Below are positions 18,172 through 27,005 of a stretch of DNA of 64,000 nucleotides, piece after piece. The notes under the pieces were generated by a model. It worked only from the letters and a program-made list of their open reading frames with translations. It was not told the DNA's origin and did not search any database. This stretch comes from JABSSA01 sp039960995 (GTDB lineage Bacteria > Pseudomonadota > Alphaproteobacteria > Rhodobacterales > Rhodobacteraceae): positions 1 to 64,000 of the forward strand of contig JBDVKF010000020.1 in NCBI GenBank assembly GCA_039960995.1. The letters run 5' to 3'. Numbering within the stretch: the first letter of the stretch is position 1; the number at the start of each line of letters is the position of its first letter. The position numbers and the translations under genes are program-made.

Positions 18172-18213
18172 AGTTGGTTTTTGATCCGATTAATATTGGT
18201 TAGCGACAAAGTC

Positions 18214-18846
18214 TTATCTGGTCGCCAGCTCTTCTTCTTCTGGCTCTGGAGGCTCCAACGGTTGGGGCGGTGGCGGTTCCACTTTGCCATTCCCACCGCG
18301 CGCAATATCGAGCGCTCGTTCCAAAACCAATTGCAATTGAGCAAGCGGATCGACGGCATCACTTAGGGTCAGCATGTTGACGCCGAATACGCAACTTCCC
18401 AAGGCCCCAGCTGGCGCTTCTAAGTCTTTCATTTGATCAGATGTACCCAAATTACCGGGCGCATAAAGTGCCGCTGTCGCTACCAATTTGGTATCATCAT
18501 CTGTATCAGCCGCTTCAATCGCAGCCTCGATGGCTTTTCGATTGTCTTCGCTTGGTTCAAAAACCCACTTTTCTGACGCAGTGAGGCAAGGCGTTTCCTT
18601 TCCAGCCGTTATGTCGCGGCCTGCCAAACACGCCCACCACACAGCTTCGCGCGGCGGCAGTGAGACTGACATCAAGCGGATCATGTCAATCCAACCAAGG
18701 TCTTTAGCCAAAGCATTTAAGACGGTCGGAACATCCGCATTCGCAGGCGTCGAAGGTGGTGCAGAAAGTTTCGCTGAGCCTGCAGCCAAAAGGCGCAAAG
18801 CAGGCACTTGCGGAAGCTTTTTTAATCCGGCGTAACGTTTGTACAT
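18214..18846 (-). CDS. Unknown T6SS-operon protein (possibly DUF6931)
   Basis: 210 residues, soluble, no signal peptide. It has alanine-rich helical stretches (ALRLLAAGSAKLSAP, LNALAKDLGWIDMIRLMSVSLPPREAVWWACLAGRD) and a C-terminal tail rich in Pro and Glu (EPPPPQPLEPPEPEEEE). The PREAVWWACLA motif resembles a small family I associate from memory with DUF6931 in T6SS loci; that assignment is uncertain. It sits between vgrG (ten-base gap) and tagH (42-base gap), so an adaptor or chaperone role around VgrG is possible but only inferred from position. Confidence 0.65.
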   Translation of the reverse strand: MYKRYAGLKKLPQVPALRLLAAGSAKLSAPPSTPANADVPTVLNALAKDLGWIDMIRLMSVSLPPREAVWWACLAGRDITAGKETPCLTASEKWVFEPSEDNRKAIEAAIEAADTDDDTKLVATAALYAPGNLGTSDQMKDLEAPAGALGSCVFGVNMLTLSDAVDPLAQLQLVLERALDIARGGNGKVEPPPPQPLEPPEPEEEELATR

Positions 18847-18855
18847 TCTAGCACC

Positions 18856-20988
18856 CTAATTGATTTTTATTACAGCGCCAGTTTGCATAAGCATGGCCGA
18901 CCCTTCAATTTTCGTCGTCGCGCTCTTCACGGTGGTATTGGCTACCCCCTCAACTTCTACCATCGCCGACTTTATTTTGATGCTCGCGGGCCCAATCTCA
19001 ATCTTGCTCGCCCCGACTTTCAACGTAATCTTTTGCGCCGCTTGGAGGGTGATCGAACCTGCACCAGCTTTAAGAGTGTAATCCCCCAAGTTTACCTTGT
19101 TGATTTCACTGCCCTTATCCAGCGTCTGTTTCACATCCCCATCTTTGATCGTCGTCGCAAATTCTTTTGTGATCGTTTTGGTAACTTTTCCTTCGACCGT
19201 GCCAGTTTCATCGCCCTCAGTCTTCTGCGTGATATTTTTCTTGGTGAAGATATCCTGCGACCCCTCCGCGACCTTAAAGGTATAATCACCAGTGTTAAGC
19301 GTTTCTGTCTTATGGCGATGGACCGTCTGGGTCAGATCCCCATCGTCTTGATGTTCAAGACCGATGGTAATGGTCGCGTTGTTTTTGATCGTCTCCATAT
19401 AATCGCGCTCGGACTGGAGCCGCACAAATTCGCCGGCCATTTTGTCTTCGAACGTCAACTCGTTATAGGTGTTGTCGCTGCCACCCTCCGTGGATCGCGA
19501 ACGCAGGCTCGTTTGGGAAGCTTCACCGGGCAATCCCCCCTTTACCTGCTTCTGACCGTTATAAAGCATTCCGGTGCATAGCGGTCTGTCGGGGTTGCCG
19601 TTTTCGAACTGAATCACAACCTCTTGCCCAATGCGCGGCCAATTCACCATACCATAGCCGTCGCCAGACCACGGCATTGCAACCCGGATCAACGCTGTGG
19701 TTTGGTCATCCTTCTTGCCTTCACGGTCCCAATGGAACTGAACTTTAATCTCGCCATCTTCACTAATGAAAAGCTCTTTTCCACTTGGCCCGGTAACGAC
19801 GGCAGTTTGGATACCTGCAATCGTCGGCCACGGGACGCTGTAAGGCGTTCGAAAACAAATGTCCGATGGCAACGCATCAAAGCTGTTAAAGTATCCGACC
19901 GACCCACCATCCGTGATGTCAAATTCCGGCTTTTTCTTATTCTTGGGATCTTCAGGAAGATAGTGCCGCTCGCTTTGGACCTCAATTCGGTGCGTCACCC
20001 TCGTCAGAACATACTCGACATTATGCCGCTTCAGCGGATGCTCCGAGATTTTGAACTTACGGCCCGCCACGAAAGGCAACATCGTACTTTGCCCTTGGTA
20101 CATGTGATGCTTGAGTTGGGTCTGTTCCATCCGAACTTTTGTAAACCGTTCCCCCTCTTTCTTATCAAGACTGCGGGTCGGATACCGATACTGCTCCAAG
20201 TCATTGGTCACGTGCTTGCCAGGGCTGACAGTCTTTTTGGCCGTCAAATCCGTCTGCGGAATCGTTTGATCGTAATCATCATAAACGAAGGCATTTGGCA
20301 CGAGATTTTGCTTTTCGATCAACTCAAATGCACACCGGCCAGGGACCTGCTCCCCCCCCATCTCAAAGAACGTGACGGGGTTATTGTCTTCAATTTTTTT
20401 ATAGGCGCTGGAGCTGTCGCGCAGGAACACCTTACCGTATTCACTGGCGTCTTCGGTGGCAAAATAAATGCCTTCTTCCGCCATGAGGCGGTAGATAAAA
20501 TCATACGTGGTTTCGTTGTATTGGACGCAGTACTTTCGCTTGTTGTAGGTTTCGTTCAGGTCTAGGTCCAACCCGTTTGAATGCCCGCTCTCCTGCACCA
20601 ATTGTCTTATTATGTCCGGAACAGAAAGGTTCTGGAAAATTCTGCAATCAACTTTCTGAGTGAGATCCCAAAGCCAAGAACGCACTTGTGCGACATATAG
20701 TTGAAGCCCTTGCGCCTTGCCCATGTGATGGACAGAAACGCACATCAAACTCCATTTGCGTTCATGTACGTCTTTTTCCTTTATGTACTGAAATTCGGTT
20801 TCCAAGGTCAGTGATTGGCCAATGATTTTGACCATATCAGTTTTGGTTTTGTCAGAGACAAACTCGATCTTCCCAGAAACAATTCCGCTTAACTCTTCCA
20901 CAATTTCCGCGCGCACCAACTGCATCTCGTTCTCAGGTAGCGGGCCTTTAAGACGGGCAAGGCGGTTATTTGCGGCTTCCGAATTCAT
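18856..20988 (-). CDS. vgrG: T6SS spike protein VgrG (TssI)
   Basis: 710 residues. The gp27-like base domain (about 30-370), the OB-fold linker (about 390-480, with LFISEDGEIKVQFHWDREGKKDD and VAMPWSGDGYGMVNWPRIGQEVVIQFENGNPDRPLCTGMLYN) and the gp5-like C-terminal triple beta-helix built of repeated hydrophobic strands (about 520-705) are all recognisable. There is no extra effector domain after the helix, so this is a structural VgrG that carries separate cargo through a PAAR tip or adaptor. No PAAR gene is next to it; the only PAAR in the window is at 54.2 kb. Three small non-core genes lie directly upstream in the same operon. Confidence 0.96.
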   Translation of the reverse strand: MNSEAANNRLARLKGPLPENEMQLVRAEIVEELSGIVSGKIEFVSDKTKTDMVKIIGQSLTLETEFQYIKEKDVHERKWSLMCVSVHHMGKAQGLQLYVAQVRSWLWDLTQKVDCRIFQNLSVPDIIRQLVQESGHSNGLDLDLNETYNKRKYCVQYNETTYDFIYRLMAEEGIYFATEDASEYGKVFLRDSSSAYKKIEDNNPVTFFEMGGEQVPGRCAFELIEKQNLVPNAFVYDDYDQTIPQTDLTAKKTVSPGKHVTNDLEQYRYPTRSLDKKEGERFTKVRMEQTQLKHHMYQGQSTMLPFVAGRKFKISEHPLKRHNVEYVLTRVTHRIEVQSERHYLPEDPKNKKKPEFDITDGGSVGYFNSFDALPSDICFRTPYSVPWPTIAGIQTAVVTGPSGKELFISEDGEIKVQFHWDREGKKDDQTTALIRVAMPWSGDGYGMVNWPRIGQEVVIQFENGNPDRPLCTGMLYNGQKQVKGGLPGEASQTSLRSRSTEGGSDNTYNELTFEDKMAGEFVRLQSERDYMETIKNNATITIGLEHQDDGDLTQTVHRHKTETLNTGDYTFKVAEGSQDIFTKKNITQKTEGDETGTVEGKVTKTITKEFATTIKDGDVKQTLDKGSEINKVNLGDYTLKAGAGSITLQAAQKITLKVGASKIEIGPASIKIKSAMVEVEGVANTTVKSATTKIEGSAMLMQTGAVIKIN

Positions 20989-21018
20989 GATAAAATTTCC
21001 TTAAATAGCGCCAAATAC

Positions 21019-21291
21019 TCATGCATCGATTTCAAGGAACGCTTTTTCGTCATGCAGGCGTTTGATGGCGCGTTCATTGATCCGCCAATGTTGCCCGGGG
21101 TCGAAGTCTGTTCCAAAGACTTCCTCGATCTTTGCTGGGTCAGGGAACCGAACAAGAAGGATCGGCGTCGGATAGGGCCCATTCCCCATTATCATAGCAT
21201 TCATATGGGTTTCGCCTTCGATCAAATAGTGTTTCTCAGCGATCAAGGCGAGCACGATTTCAGGACGTTTTTCGGGCAGTTCTTGTGTCAT
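21019..21291 (-). CDS. Unknown 90-aa protein directly upstream of vgrG
   Basis: A small soluble alpha/beta protein I do not recognise. It contains the segments VLALIAEKHYLIEGETHMNAMIMGNG and PILLVRFPDPAKIEEVFGTDFDPGQHWRINERAIKRL. The ATG at 21291 is three bases after the stop of the sodium-channel gene, and vgrG starts 30 bases downstream, so it is certainly co-transcribed with both. Possible roles are VgrG adaptor, chaperone or immunity protein for a neighbouring product; nothing in the sequence decides between them. Confidence 0.6.
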   Translation of the reverse strand: MTQELPEKRPEIVLALIAEKHYLIEGETHMNAMIMGNGPYPTPILLVRFPDPAKIEEVFGTDFDPGQHWRINERAIKRLHDEKAFLEIDA

Positions 21292-21294
21292 GGT

Positions 21295-22146
21295 CTAACG
21301 TCCTTCCTTCAGATTTTTAATCTCTTCCCGCATTAGCTTTATTTCATCATGCAGTGCTTTAATGTGATCATCTACTTGGTCGGTTTCTTCTTTAACAACC
21401 TGCTTCATCGTATCGAACTGGGCTTGTGTGTCATCTTCCACCGCCGATTGCATGGTGTTCACAAGAAGGCCAATAAACAGATTCAGCACCGAAAACGCGG
21501 TGATCACGATAAAAGGCACAAAAAAGGCCCATGCAAACGGGAATTGCTCCATTACCGGCCTAACGATCCCCATCGACCAGCTTTCCAAAGTCATGATCTG
21601 GAAAAGCGTATAAAGGGATCGACCTAATGTTCCGAACCACTCATCAAATGCGGCGCCAAACATGATCGTGGCCATCACCCCAAAGACGTAAAATACAATT
21701 GAGATCATGATGATCACAGCGCCCATACCAGGCAAGGCATCCAACAACGCCTGAACCACAGACCGCATTTGCGGAACAACCGAAAGCACTCGCATTGCCC
21801 GAATGACCCTCAGGCCCCGCAGCGCTGACAGACCTTGCGAATCCGGTAACAAGCCGACCCCAACAACCATTAGATCGAAAATATTCCACGCGTTTCTAAA
21901 GAACGCCAACCCATAGGCGTAAAGCTTGAGCGAAAGTTCGATCACAAAGATCGTCAGAACAACAGTGTCCAAGACGCGCAACAGTCCCCCAAACCGTGCA
22001 TCCACCCAAGCAGAAGTCGAAAGCCCAAGGGTGATCCCATTGAAAATGATAATGCCCAGGATCGCATTGCGGATGATATCACGCTCAATGAATTGACGGG
22101 CTTTTTCCCGTGACATCAAACTCTTTGTTCCAGAAATTTCCTTCAT
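21295..22146 (-). CDS. Bacterial voltage-gated sodium channel (NaChBac/NavBac type)
   Basis: 283 residues with the complete single-domain Nav layout. S1-S3 (about 28-120) are followed by an S4 sensor with arginines every third residue (ALRGLRVIRAMRVLSVVPQMR, about 125-145), then S5, and a pore loop with the sodium-selectivity signature TLESWSM, identical to the filter of the Arcobacter channel NavAb. S6 follows (VFIVITAFSVLNLFIGLLVN region) and then a C-terminal heptad coiled coil (VDDHIKALHDEIKLMREEIKNL) that tetramerises such channels. Related channels are known from Silicibacter/Ruegeria. What is odd is the location: it lies inside the T6SS operon, three bases from a small gene and close to vgrG. 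An ordinary ion channel carried along, a sensor, or a cargo are all possible. Confidence 0.92.
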   Translation of the reverse strand: MKEISGTKSLMSREKARQFIERDIIRNAILGIIIFNGITLGLSTSAWVDARFGGLLRVLDTVVLTIFVIELSLKLYAYGLAFFRNAWNIFDLMVVGVGLLPDSQGLSALRGLRVIRAMRVLSVVPQMRSVVQALLDALPGMGAVIIMISIVFYVFGVMATIMFGAAFDEWFGTLGRSLYTLFQIMTLESWSMGIVRPVMEQFPFAWAFFVPFIVITAFSVLNLFIGLLVNTMQSAVEDDTQAQFDTMKQVVKEETDQVDDHIKALHDEIKLMREEIKNLKEGR

Positions 22147-22198
22147 CTCAAATATCTACCTCAACCTACAGGTGTCTGATATTTCCATTATTGGTAGG

Positions 22199-23230
22199 TT
22201 ACTTGCTGAGTTTCTTTATTGCTTTTATCGCAACCGCAGAGGCTTTGATAAATCCACCTAATACACCAGAAACTTTCGTACCGCGTTCCATATATGGCGC
22301 ACCCTCAAGTTCCTGTATCAAGCCCCGTGCCGAAGAAAGAGACTTTTCAACATCTTTTGCACTGTAATCGGCCATCCGATCTAGCGATGCGTTCATCGTT
22401 TTAAGTTGGGCTTCCACGGACTTCAGTTCGCCACTTCCACGCAATGCCGCTCCGGGATCTTCTTTCTTGATCTTTTCCATCTGCATCTCGATCTCGCCTT
22501 TCTTGATCAGCAGCTGGTCACGTTTCGCCTCACAAGCCCTCGCAAAGCGAATTGTTTCATCAATTTTCGTGCTTAGTTCACCAAGGCTTTTGTTGTAGGT
22601 CTTATAGTTTCCAATGAATTCGTTGGACAACTTAAGACCATCTTGCGCAGATTTAGCTGCAGCACTCAGACACCCAAGCACGGCAACCGCAATCGCTGCG
22701 GCACCAACAGGCGGGGCCATAATGGCCGTGGCAATCGTCACGCCTAACCCAACAACAATCGCACCTGCCTTAAAGATTAGCTTACGCTTATCTTTCAAAA
22801 CGGACTTGGCTGTCTTGTCCATCGATTTTAATGCATCAGAATGAGCATCGCCTACGAATTTATCCATTTGCGATTTGAACTCAGCTTCAGCCTTAATTTT
22901 CAGCTCATTCTCTAGCCTTGTTGTTTCCGTCTTAACTTTGGACTGACCGTCCGAAAGAGCCAGTTTCTCAATAGCCTTTTCAGCCTTGTTCAGCTCGGAC
23001 GTAAAGTTGGATATCGCTTTGGTTTCAAACTTCATCCACTTGGAAGCAATAGCTTTACCGACTCCAACGAGGTAGCGATCGAAAACGTCCTTCTCTGTCT
23101 TCTTGTTGAGCGTCCCTTCTACTTTGAAGACTGCATTGTAGTCTCCAGAGACGTTCAAAACGCCCTTCTTTGAAGTAAGTCGGATTGTGCCAGAAGCACT
23201 CGCTCCGTCCGCTGTCATCTTATATTGCAT
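22199..23230 (-). CDS. Candidate membrane-inserting protein of the T6SS operon, unknown family
   Basis: 343 residues without a signal peptide. The N-terminal 60 residues look like beta strands (GTIRLTSKKGVLNVSGDYNAVFKVEG). A long charged coiled-coil stretch (about 70-150) follows, then a glycine/alanine-rich hydrophobic hairpin at about 155-195 (AGAIVVGLGVTIATAIMAPP and AAAIAVAVLGCLSAAA), a second coiled coil (about 205-300), and a final amphipathic segment (VLGGFIKASAVAIKAIKKL). A central hydrophobic hairpin between long helices with no signal peptide is the layout of many pore-forming toxins. It is 27 bases after clpV and 52 before the Na-channel gene. I do not recognise the family; the toxin reading is inference. 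Confidence 0.65.
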   Translation of the reverse strand: MQYKMTADGASASGTIRLTSKKGVLNVSGDYNAVFKVEGTLNKKTEKDVFDRYLVGVGKAIASKWMKFETKAISNFTSELNKAEKAIEKLALSDGQSKVKTETTRLENELKIKAEAEFKSQMDKFVGDAHSDALKSMDKTAKSVLKDKRKLIFKAGAIVVGLGVTIATAIMAPPVGAAAIAVAVLGCLSAAAKSAQDGLKLSNEFIGNYKTYNKSLGELSTKIDETIRFARACEAKRDQLLIKKGEIEMQMEKIKKEDPGAALRGSGELKSVEAQLKTMNASLDRMADYSAKDVEKSLSSARGLIQELEGAPYMERGTKVSGVLGGFIKASAVAIKAIKKLSK

Positions 23231-23257
23231 CGGGACTTTCCCTGCTTGAAGCTAGAT

Positions 23258-25960
23258 TCAATTGAATGCGTAGGTGAATTCGCTCTTTTTGACATCAACA
23301 GCCACTTTGCTGATCTCTTCCCCTTCCATCATACGCTTTAGAAACTCCGCGCTGATGTCGGGCAACATTGTATTGGTCACGATCGCGTCGATCATGCGAC
23401 CGCCGCTTTCGATTTCCTGACAGCGATCTACGATCAGCTGAACAACCTCGTCCGTATATTCGAATGGAACACCATGCGCTTCAGTCACGCGGCGCTTGAT
23501 CTTGTTCAGTTGAATCTTGGATATTTCTGCAATCATGTGGGGGCTCAGCGGATAATACGGGATCGTCACCAACCGCCCAAGCAATGCAGGCGGGAAAATC
23601 TCAAGCAAGGGATCGCGTAACGCTTTGGCCAACCCTTCGGGTTCAGGCAAAAGCTCTGGATCACTGCACATATCCATAACCAAATCGGTGCCCGCATTCG
23701 TTGTCAGCAGGATCAGTGTGTTTTTGAAATCAATCGTACGTCCTTCACCGTCTTCCATCACACCCTTGTCAAAGACCTGAAAGAAAATCTCGTGGACGTC
23801 TGGATGGGCCTTTTCAACCTCATCCAAAAGCACGACCGAATAAGGCTTACGCCGCACCGCTTCGGTAAGCACACCACCTTCGCCATACCCGACATAGCCA
23901 GGAGGCGCGCCTTTCAAACTGCTGACGGTGTGCGCCTCTTGATACTCGGACATGTTGATCGTGATGATGTTCTGTTCGCCACCATAAAGCACTTCTGCCA
24001 AGGCTATCGCGGTTTCTGTCTTCCCAACGCCCGAGGTCCCAGCAAGCATAAAGACACCAATGGGTTTGCTCGGATTATCAAGCCCGGCGCGGCTGGTCTG
24101 GATACGCTTCGCGATCATTTTCATCGCGTGGTCCTGACCGATGACCCGTTTGGACAGGTGATCTTCAAGCTCCAGAATAGTTGCGATTTCATCTTTAACC
24201 ATGCGGCCGACCGGTATACCCGTCCAATCCCCAACAACGCCGGCAACCGCCTGATGATCCACGATGGGCATTATCAATGGCGTGTCACCTTGCGCGGTTT
24301 CAAATTCTGCGTTCTTGGCGCGCAATTGCGCCATCAGATCTGCACGTTGTTCTTCGGTCAACGGATCCGCGGGATCGCTATCTTGCGATTCACCTTCAAC
24401 GGGCTGCCCACTGGCACGAAGTTGCGAACGCAAATCAAGGATGTCTTCAACCATCGCCTTTTCCGCGTCCCACTTGACGGTCAGCTCTGCCAACCGAGTT
24501 TCCTCTGCCGCCATCTGTTCGGTCACCGTGTCACGCCGGGCCGTCACATCAAAACCCGCGCTTTCGTCTCGCCCGATAATCTCAAGCTCTGTTGTCAGCG
24601 CTTCAATTCGGCGTTGGCTGTCATCAACTTCTGCTGGCACCGCGTGTTGGCTCACGGCGACACGGGCGCAGGCTGTATCAAGCAGACTGACGGACTTATC
24701 CGGCAATTGACGCGCAGGGATATAACGCGCCGATAACGTCACTGCCGCTTCAATGGCTTCGTCCAAAACCTGAACCTTGTGATGCTTTTCCAACATCCCC
24801 GCGATCCCGCGCATCATCAGCACAGCTTTTTCGATGCCCGGTTCGTCAACTTGCACAACTTGGAAACGGCGCGTCAAAGCCGGGTCTTTTTCAATGTATT
24901 TCTTATACTCCGCCCAAGTCGTCGCACCGATGGTGCGCAACGTACCACGGGCAAGCGCTGGCTTTAACAAATTGGCAGCATCGCCTGTGCCAGCCGCGCC
25001 CCCTGCCCCAACAAGCGTGTGGGTTTCATCAACGAACATGACAATTGGTGTCGTGCTCCCCTGAACCTCATCAATCACTTGGCGCAGACGGTTTTCAAAC
25101 TCACCCTTCATGCTTGCCCCGGCCTGCAACAAACCGACATCAAGCGCCAGCAATCGCACATCCTTAAGCGCCGGCGGAACATCACCACGGGCAATCCGCA
25201 GGGCGAAACCTTCAACAACGGCTGTTTTACCAACACCCGCTTCTCCGGTAAGGATTGGGTTGTTCTGACGTCGACGCATCAGCACATCAACGATCTGGCG
25301 AATTTCCTCGTCGCGACCAACAATAGGGTCAATGTCCCCATTGCGCGCCTGTTCGGTCATGTCAGTGCAATAAGCATCAAGCGCCTCTTCTTTGCCCATC
25401 GCGCTCGGCGCCATAGCGCCCGAAGCTTCGCCCGGTTCCGCCCCGCCACCTGTGGCAGACCCGTCTTGCGGACGCATCGCATCCTCTGGCGATCCGTCTG
25501 TGATGTTGTGAAAGTCGTCAGCCAAATCATCAGGTTTTATGCTCGCCAAAGTCGGAGACAATCCGTTCAGGATGTTTTTTAGATTAGGCGTTTCCAACAT
25601 ACCCAGGATCAAATGGCCGGTGCGCACCTGATTGGAAGAATAAAGAAGCGAACCCCAAACCCAGGCGCGTTCCATCACATCCTCTAGATGCGAAGACAGA
25701 TCGCTTATTGACGATGCACCGCGCGGCAATCCATCCAACGCTGTCGTCATCTCCGAAGCAATTTTACCCGCATCCAGATCAAAGTGATTGATAATGTGAT
25801 GGATATCGCTGTCCTGATTGTTCAAGATCTGGTGGAACCAGTGAACGACCTCAACATACGGATTGCCCCGCATTTTGCAAAAGACTGTGGCACCCTCAAT
25901 CGCCTTGTATCCCAGGGAATTGAGCTTTCCAAAAAGCGCGACGCGACTAATCTCGGTCAT
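23258..25960 (-). CDS. clpV: T6SS sheath-recycling ATPase ClpV (TssH)
   Basis: 900 residues with the Clp/Hsp100 layout: N-terminal domain (about 1-150), first AAA+ domain with Walker A GEAGVGKT, an M-domain helical insert (about 410-540), second AAA+ domain with Walker A GTSGVGKT and Walker B VVLLDEVEKAHPDV, and the C-terminal small domain (PALLGRLVTIPYYPLSP). ClpV disassembles contracted TssB/TssC sheaths using ATP. It follows tssG by 25 bases. Both nucleotide sites look intact. Confidence 0.97.
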   Translation of the reverse strand: MTEISRVALFGKLNSLGYKAIEGATVFCKMRGNPYVEVVHWFHQILNNQDSDIHHIINHFDLDAGKIASEMTTALDGLPRGASSISDLSSHLEDVMERAWVWGSLLYSSNQVRTGHLILGMLETPNLKNILNGLSPTLASIKPDDLADDFHNITDGSPEDAMRPQDGSATGGGAEPGEASGAMAPSAMGKEEALDAYCTDMTEQARNGDIDPIVGRDEEIRQIVDVLMRRRQNNPILTGEAGVGKTAVVEGFALRIARGDVPPALKDVRLLALDVGLLQAGASMKGEFENRLRQVIDEVQGSTTPIVMFVDETHTLVGAGGAAGTGDAANLLKPALARGTLRTIGATTWAEYKKYIEKDPALTRRFQVVQVDEPGIEKAVLMMRGIAGMLEKHHKVQVLDEAIEAAVTLSARYIPARQLPDKSVSLLDTACARVAVSQHAVPAEVDDSQRRIEALTTELEIIGRDESAGFDVTARRDTVTEQMAAEETRLAELTVKWDAEKAMVEDILDLRSQLRASGQPVEGESQDSDPADPLTEEQRADLMAQLRAKNAEFETAQGDTPLIMPIVDHQAVAGVVGDWTGIPVGRMVKDEIATILELEDHLSKRVIGQDHAMKMIAKRIQTSRAGLDNPSKPIGVFMLAGTSGVGKTETAIALAEVLYGGEQNIITINMSEYQEAHTVSSLKGAPPGYVGYGEGGVLTEAVRRKPYSVVLLDEVEKAHPDVHEIFFQVFDKGVMEDGEGRTIDFKNTLILLTTNAGTDLVMDMCSDPELLPEPEGLAKALRDPLLEIFPPALLGRLVTIPYYPLSPHMIAEISKIQLNKIKRRVTEAHGVPFEYTDEVVQLIVDRCQEIESGGRMIDAIVTNTMLPDISAEFLKRMMEGEEISKVAVDVKKSEFTYAFN

Positions 25961-25985
25961 GGTTTTAGTTTCCTTTTAGTCAAAT

Positions 25986-27005
25986 TCACAAAGGGCTGTT
26001 TGGTTCAACAAACAGGTCAGCCGCATCAGATTTAAAGTCCAGAGACCCAATCCACCCGGTTTGTCCCAGTTGAATCGTTTCTCCCAATATCGGAGAGGGA
26101 ATATCTTCTTTTCGCAGAATCAGGTTCAGATCCCAATCCAGCGCATCACCCACATAGTTACGCACAATCGCACGCAACCGATTAAGAGACGGGCTGCCCG
26201 GCAACAGGCGGTTGTATTCTTCCAAGGTAAGCGGACCGATCAACAATCGAAACTTCGCTCCTCTTGTCATGACACGATCTCCGATTGAGGTCGTTTGTCC
26301 CAGGATGGCGGGCATACCCAATTCCCACCGGTCGTCATGTTCCAACGTAAGCCATGATGGCACGAATTCTTTGATCTCGACCTTCGATCCAAAGAACATA
26401 GACAGCATAGAGACCAACCCTTCCGGTCCCCGCGCACCTTGCGACAGAACACCGGCAAACTGGCGCTTCGCATTGTCGGGAAATGTGTCGGCCTTCAACA
26501 TCGAATCCGCGTGATACCCGCCTATCGCGGCCACCTTGCGTTCCACGCCGTCTCTGCCGCCTCTGTCATAGCTGGGTGCCGGATGACCAGACCGCCACGC
26601 GCGATAAAGCAATGTGGTCAAGCGATGGGTTAGCATATTGGCAAAAGCGAAAAATGTATTGTCCCGGTTGTTGCGTTTCCGAGAGCGGGCAAATTCCGTT
26701 AGATGAAGCGGGAGAGGACCCTGAGGTCCGAAAAACCCAAAGAAACGGTTCGTCAGCCGGGCTGGTCCCGTCGCGCTTTGCGGCACGTAGTTCGCAATCG
26801 TTGACGGCGCAAAAGACAGCTCTGCTTCTTGCTCAAACCGAACCATGTCTTCCCGCGGTCGCCGGGATTCCCCCAAACGTGGCGCATCGGGGTGCGCGGC
26901 CTCCAACACCCGCAGAGCATGGAAGAAATGATGTTTTTCTGGTTCGGCTGCCAGACGCTCTAGATGCGTCAGATTATCCGGCCCAGCCCCGTTTCCGGAC
27001 GCCAT
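25986..27005 (-). CDS. tssG: T6SS baseplate protein TssG
   Basis: 339 residues, normal for the family (VasB/ImpH). Recognisable parts are HFFHALRVLEAAHPDAPRLGES near the N-terminus, the FAPSTI segment, FFGFFGPQGPLPLHLTEFARSR, the HRLTTLLYRAWR region and the late GWIGSLDF motif. It forms the wedge of the baseplate with TssF and TssE. Its start lies inside the end of tssF (37-base overlap). Confidence 0.95.
   Translation of the reverse strand: MASGNGAGPDNLTHLERLAAEPEKHHFFHALRVLEAAHPDAPRLGESRRPREDMVRFEQEAELSFAPSTIANYVPQSATGPARLTNRFFGFFGPQGPLPLHLTEFARSRKRNNRDNTFFAFANMLTHRLTTLLYRAWRSGHPAPSYDRGGRDGVERKVAAIGGYHADSMLKADTFPDNAKRQFAGVLSQGARGPEGLVSMLSMFFGSKVEIKEFVPSWLTLEHDDRWELGMPAILGQTTSIGDRVMTRGAKFRLLIGPLTLEEYNRLLPGSPSLNRLRAIVRNYVGDALDWDLNLILRKEDIPSPILGETIQLGQTGWIGSLDFKSDAADLFVEPNSPL

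Noticed and set aside
19624..20565. Long open frame (313 codons) opposite vgrG
   Set aside because: It is a shadow of vgrG: no recognisable domain, arginine/histidine-rich composition and no Shine-Dalgarno.
23792..24736. 314-codon frame opposite clpV
   Set aside because: Antisense shadow of a highly conserved ATPase gene; no family features.
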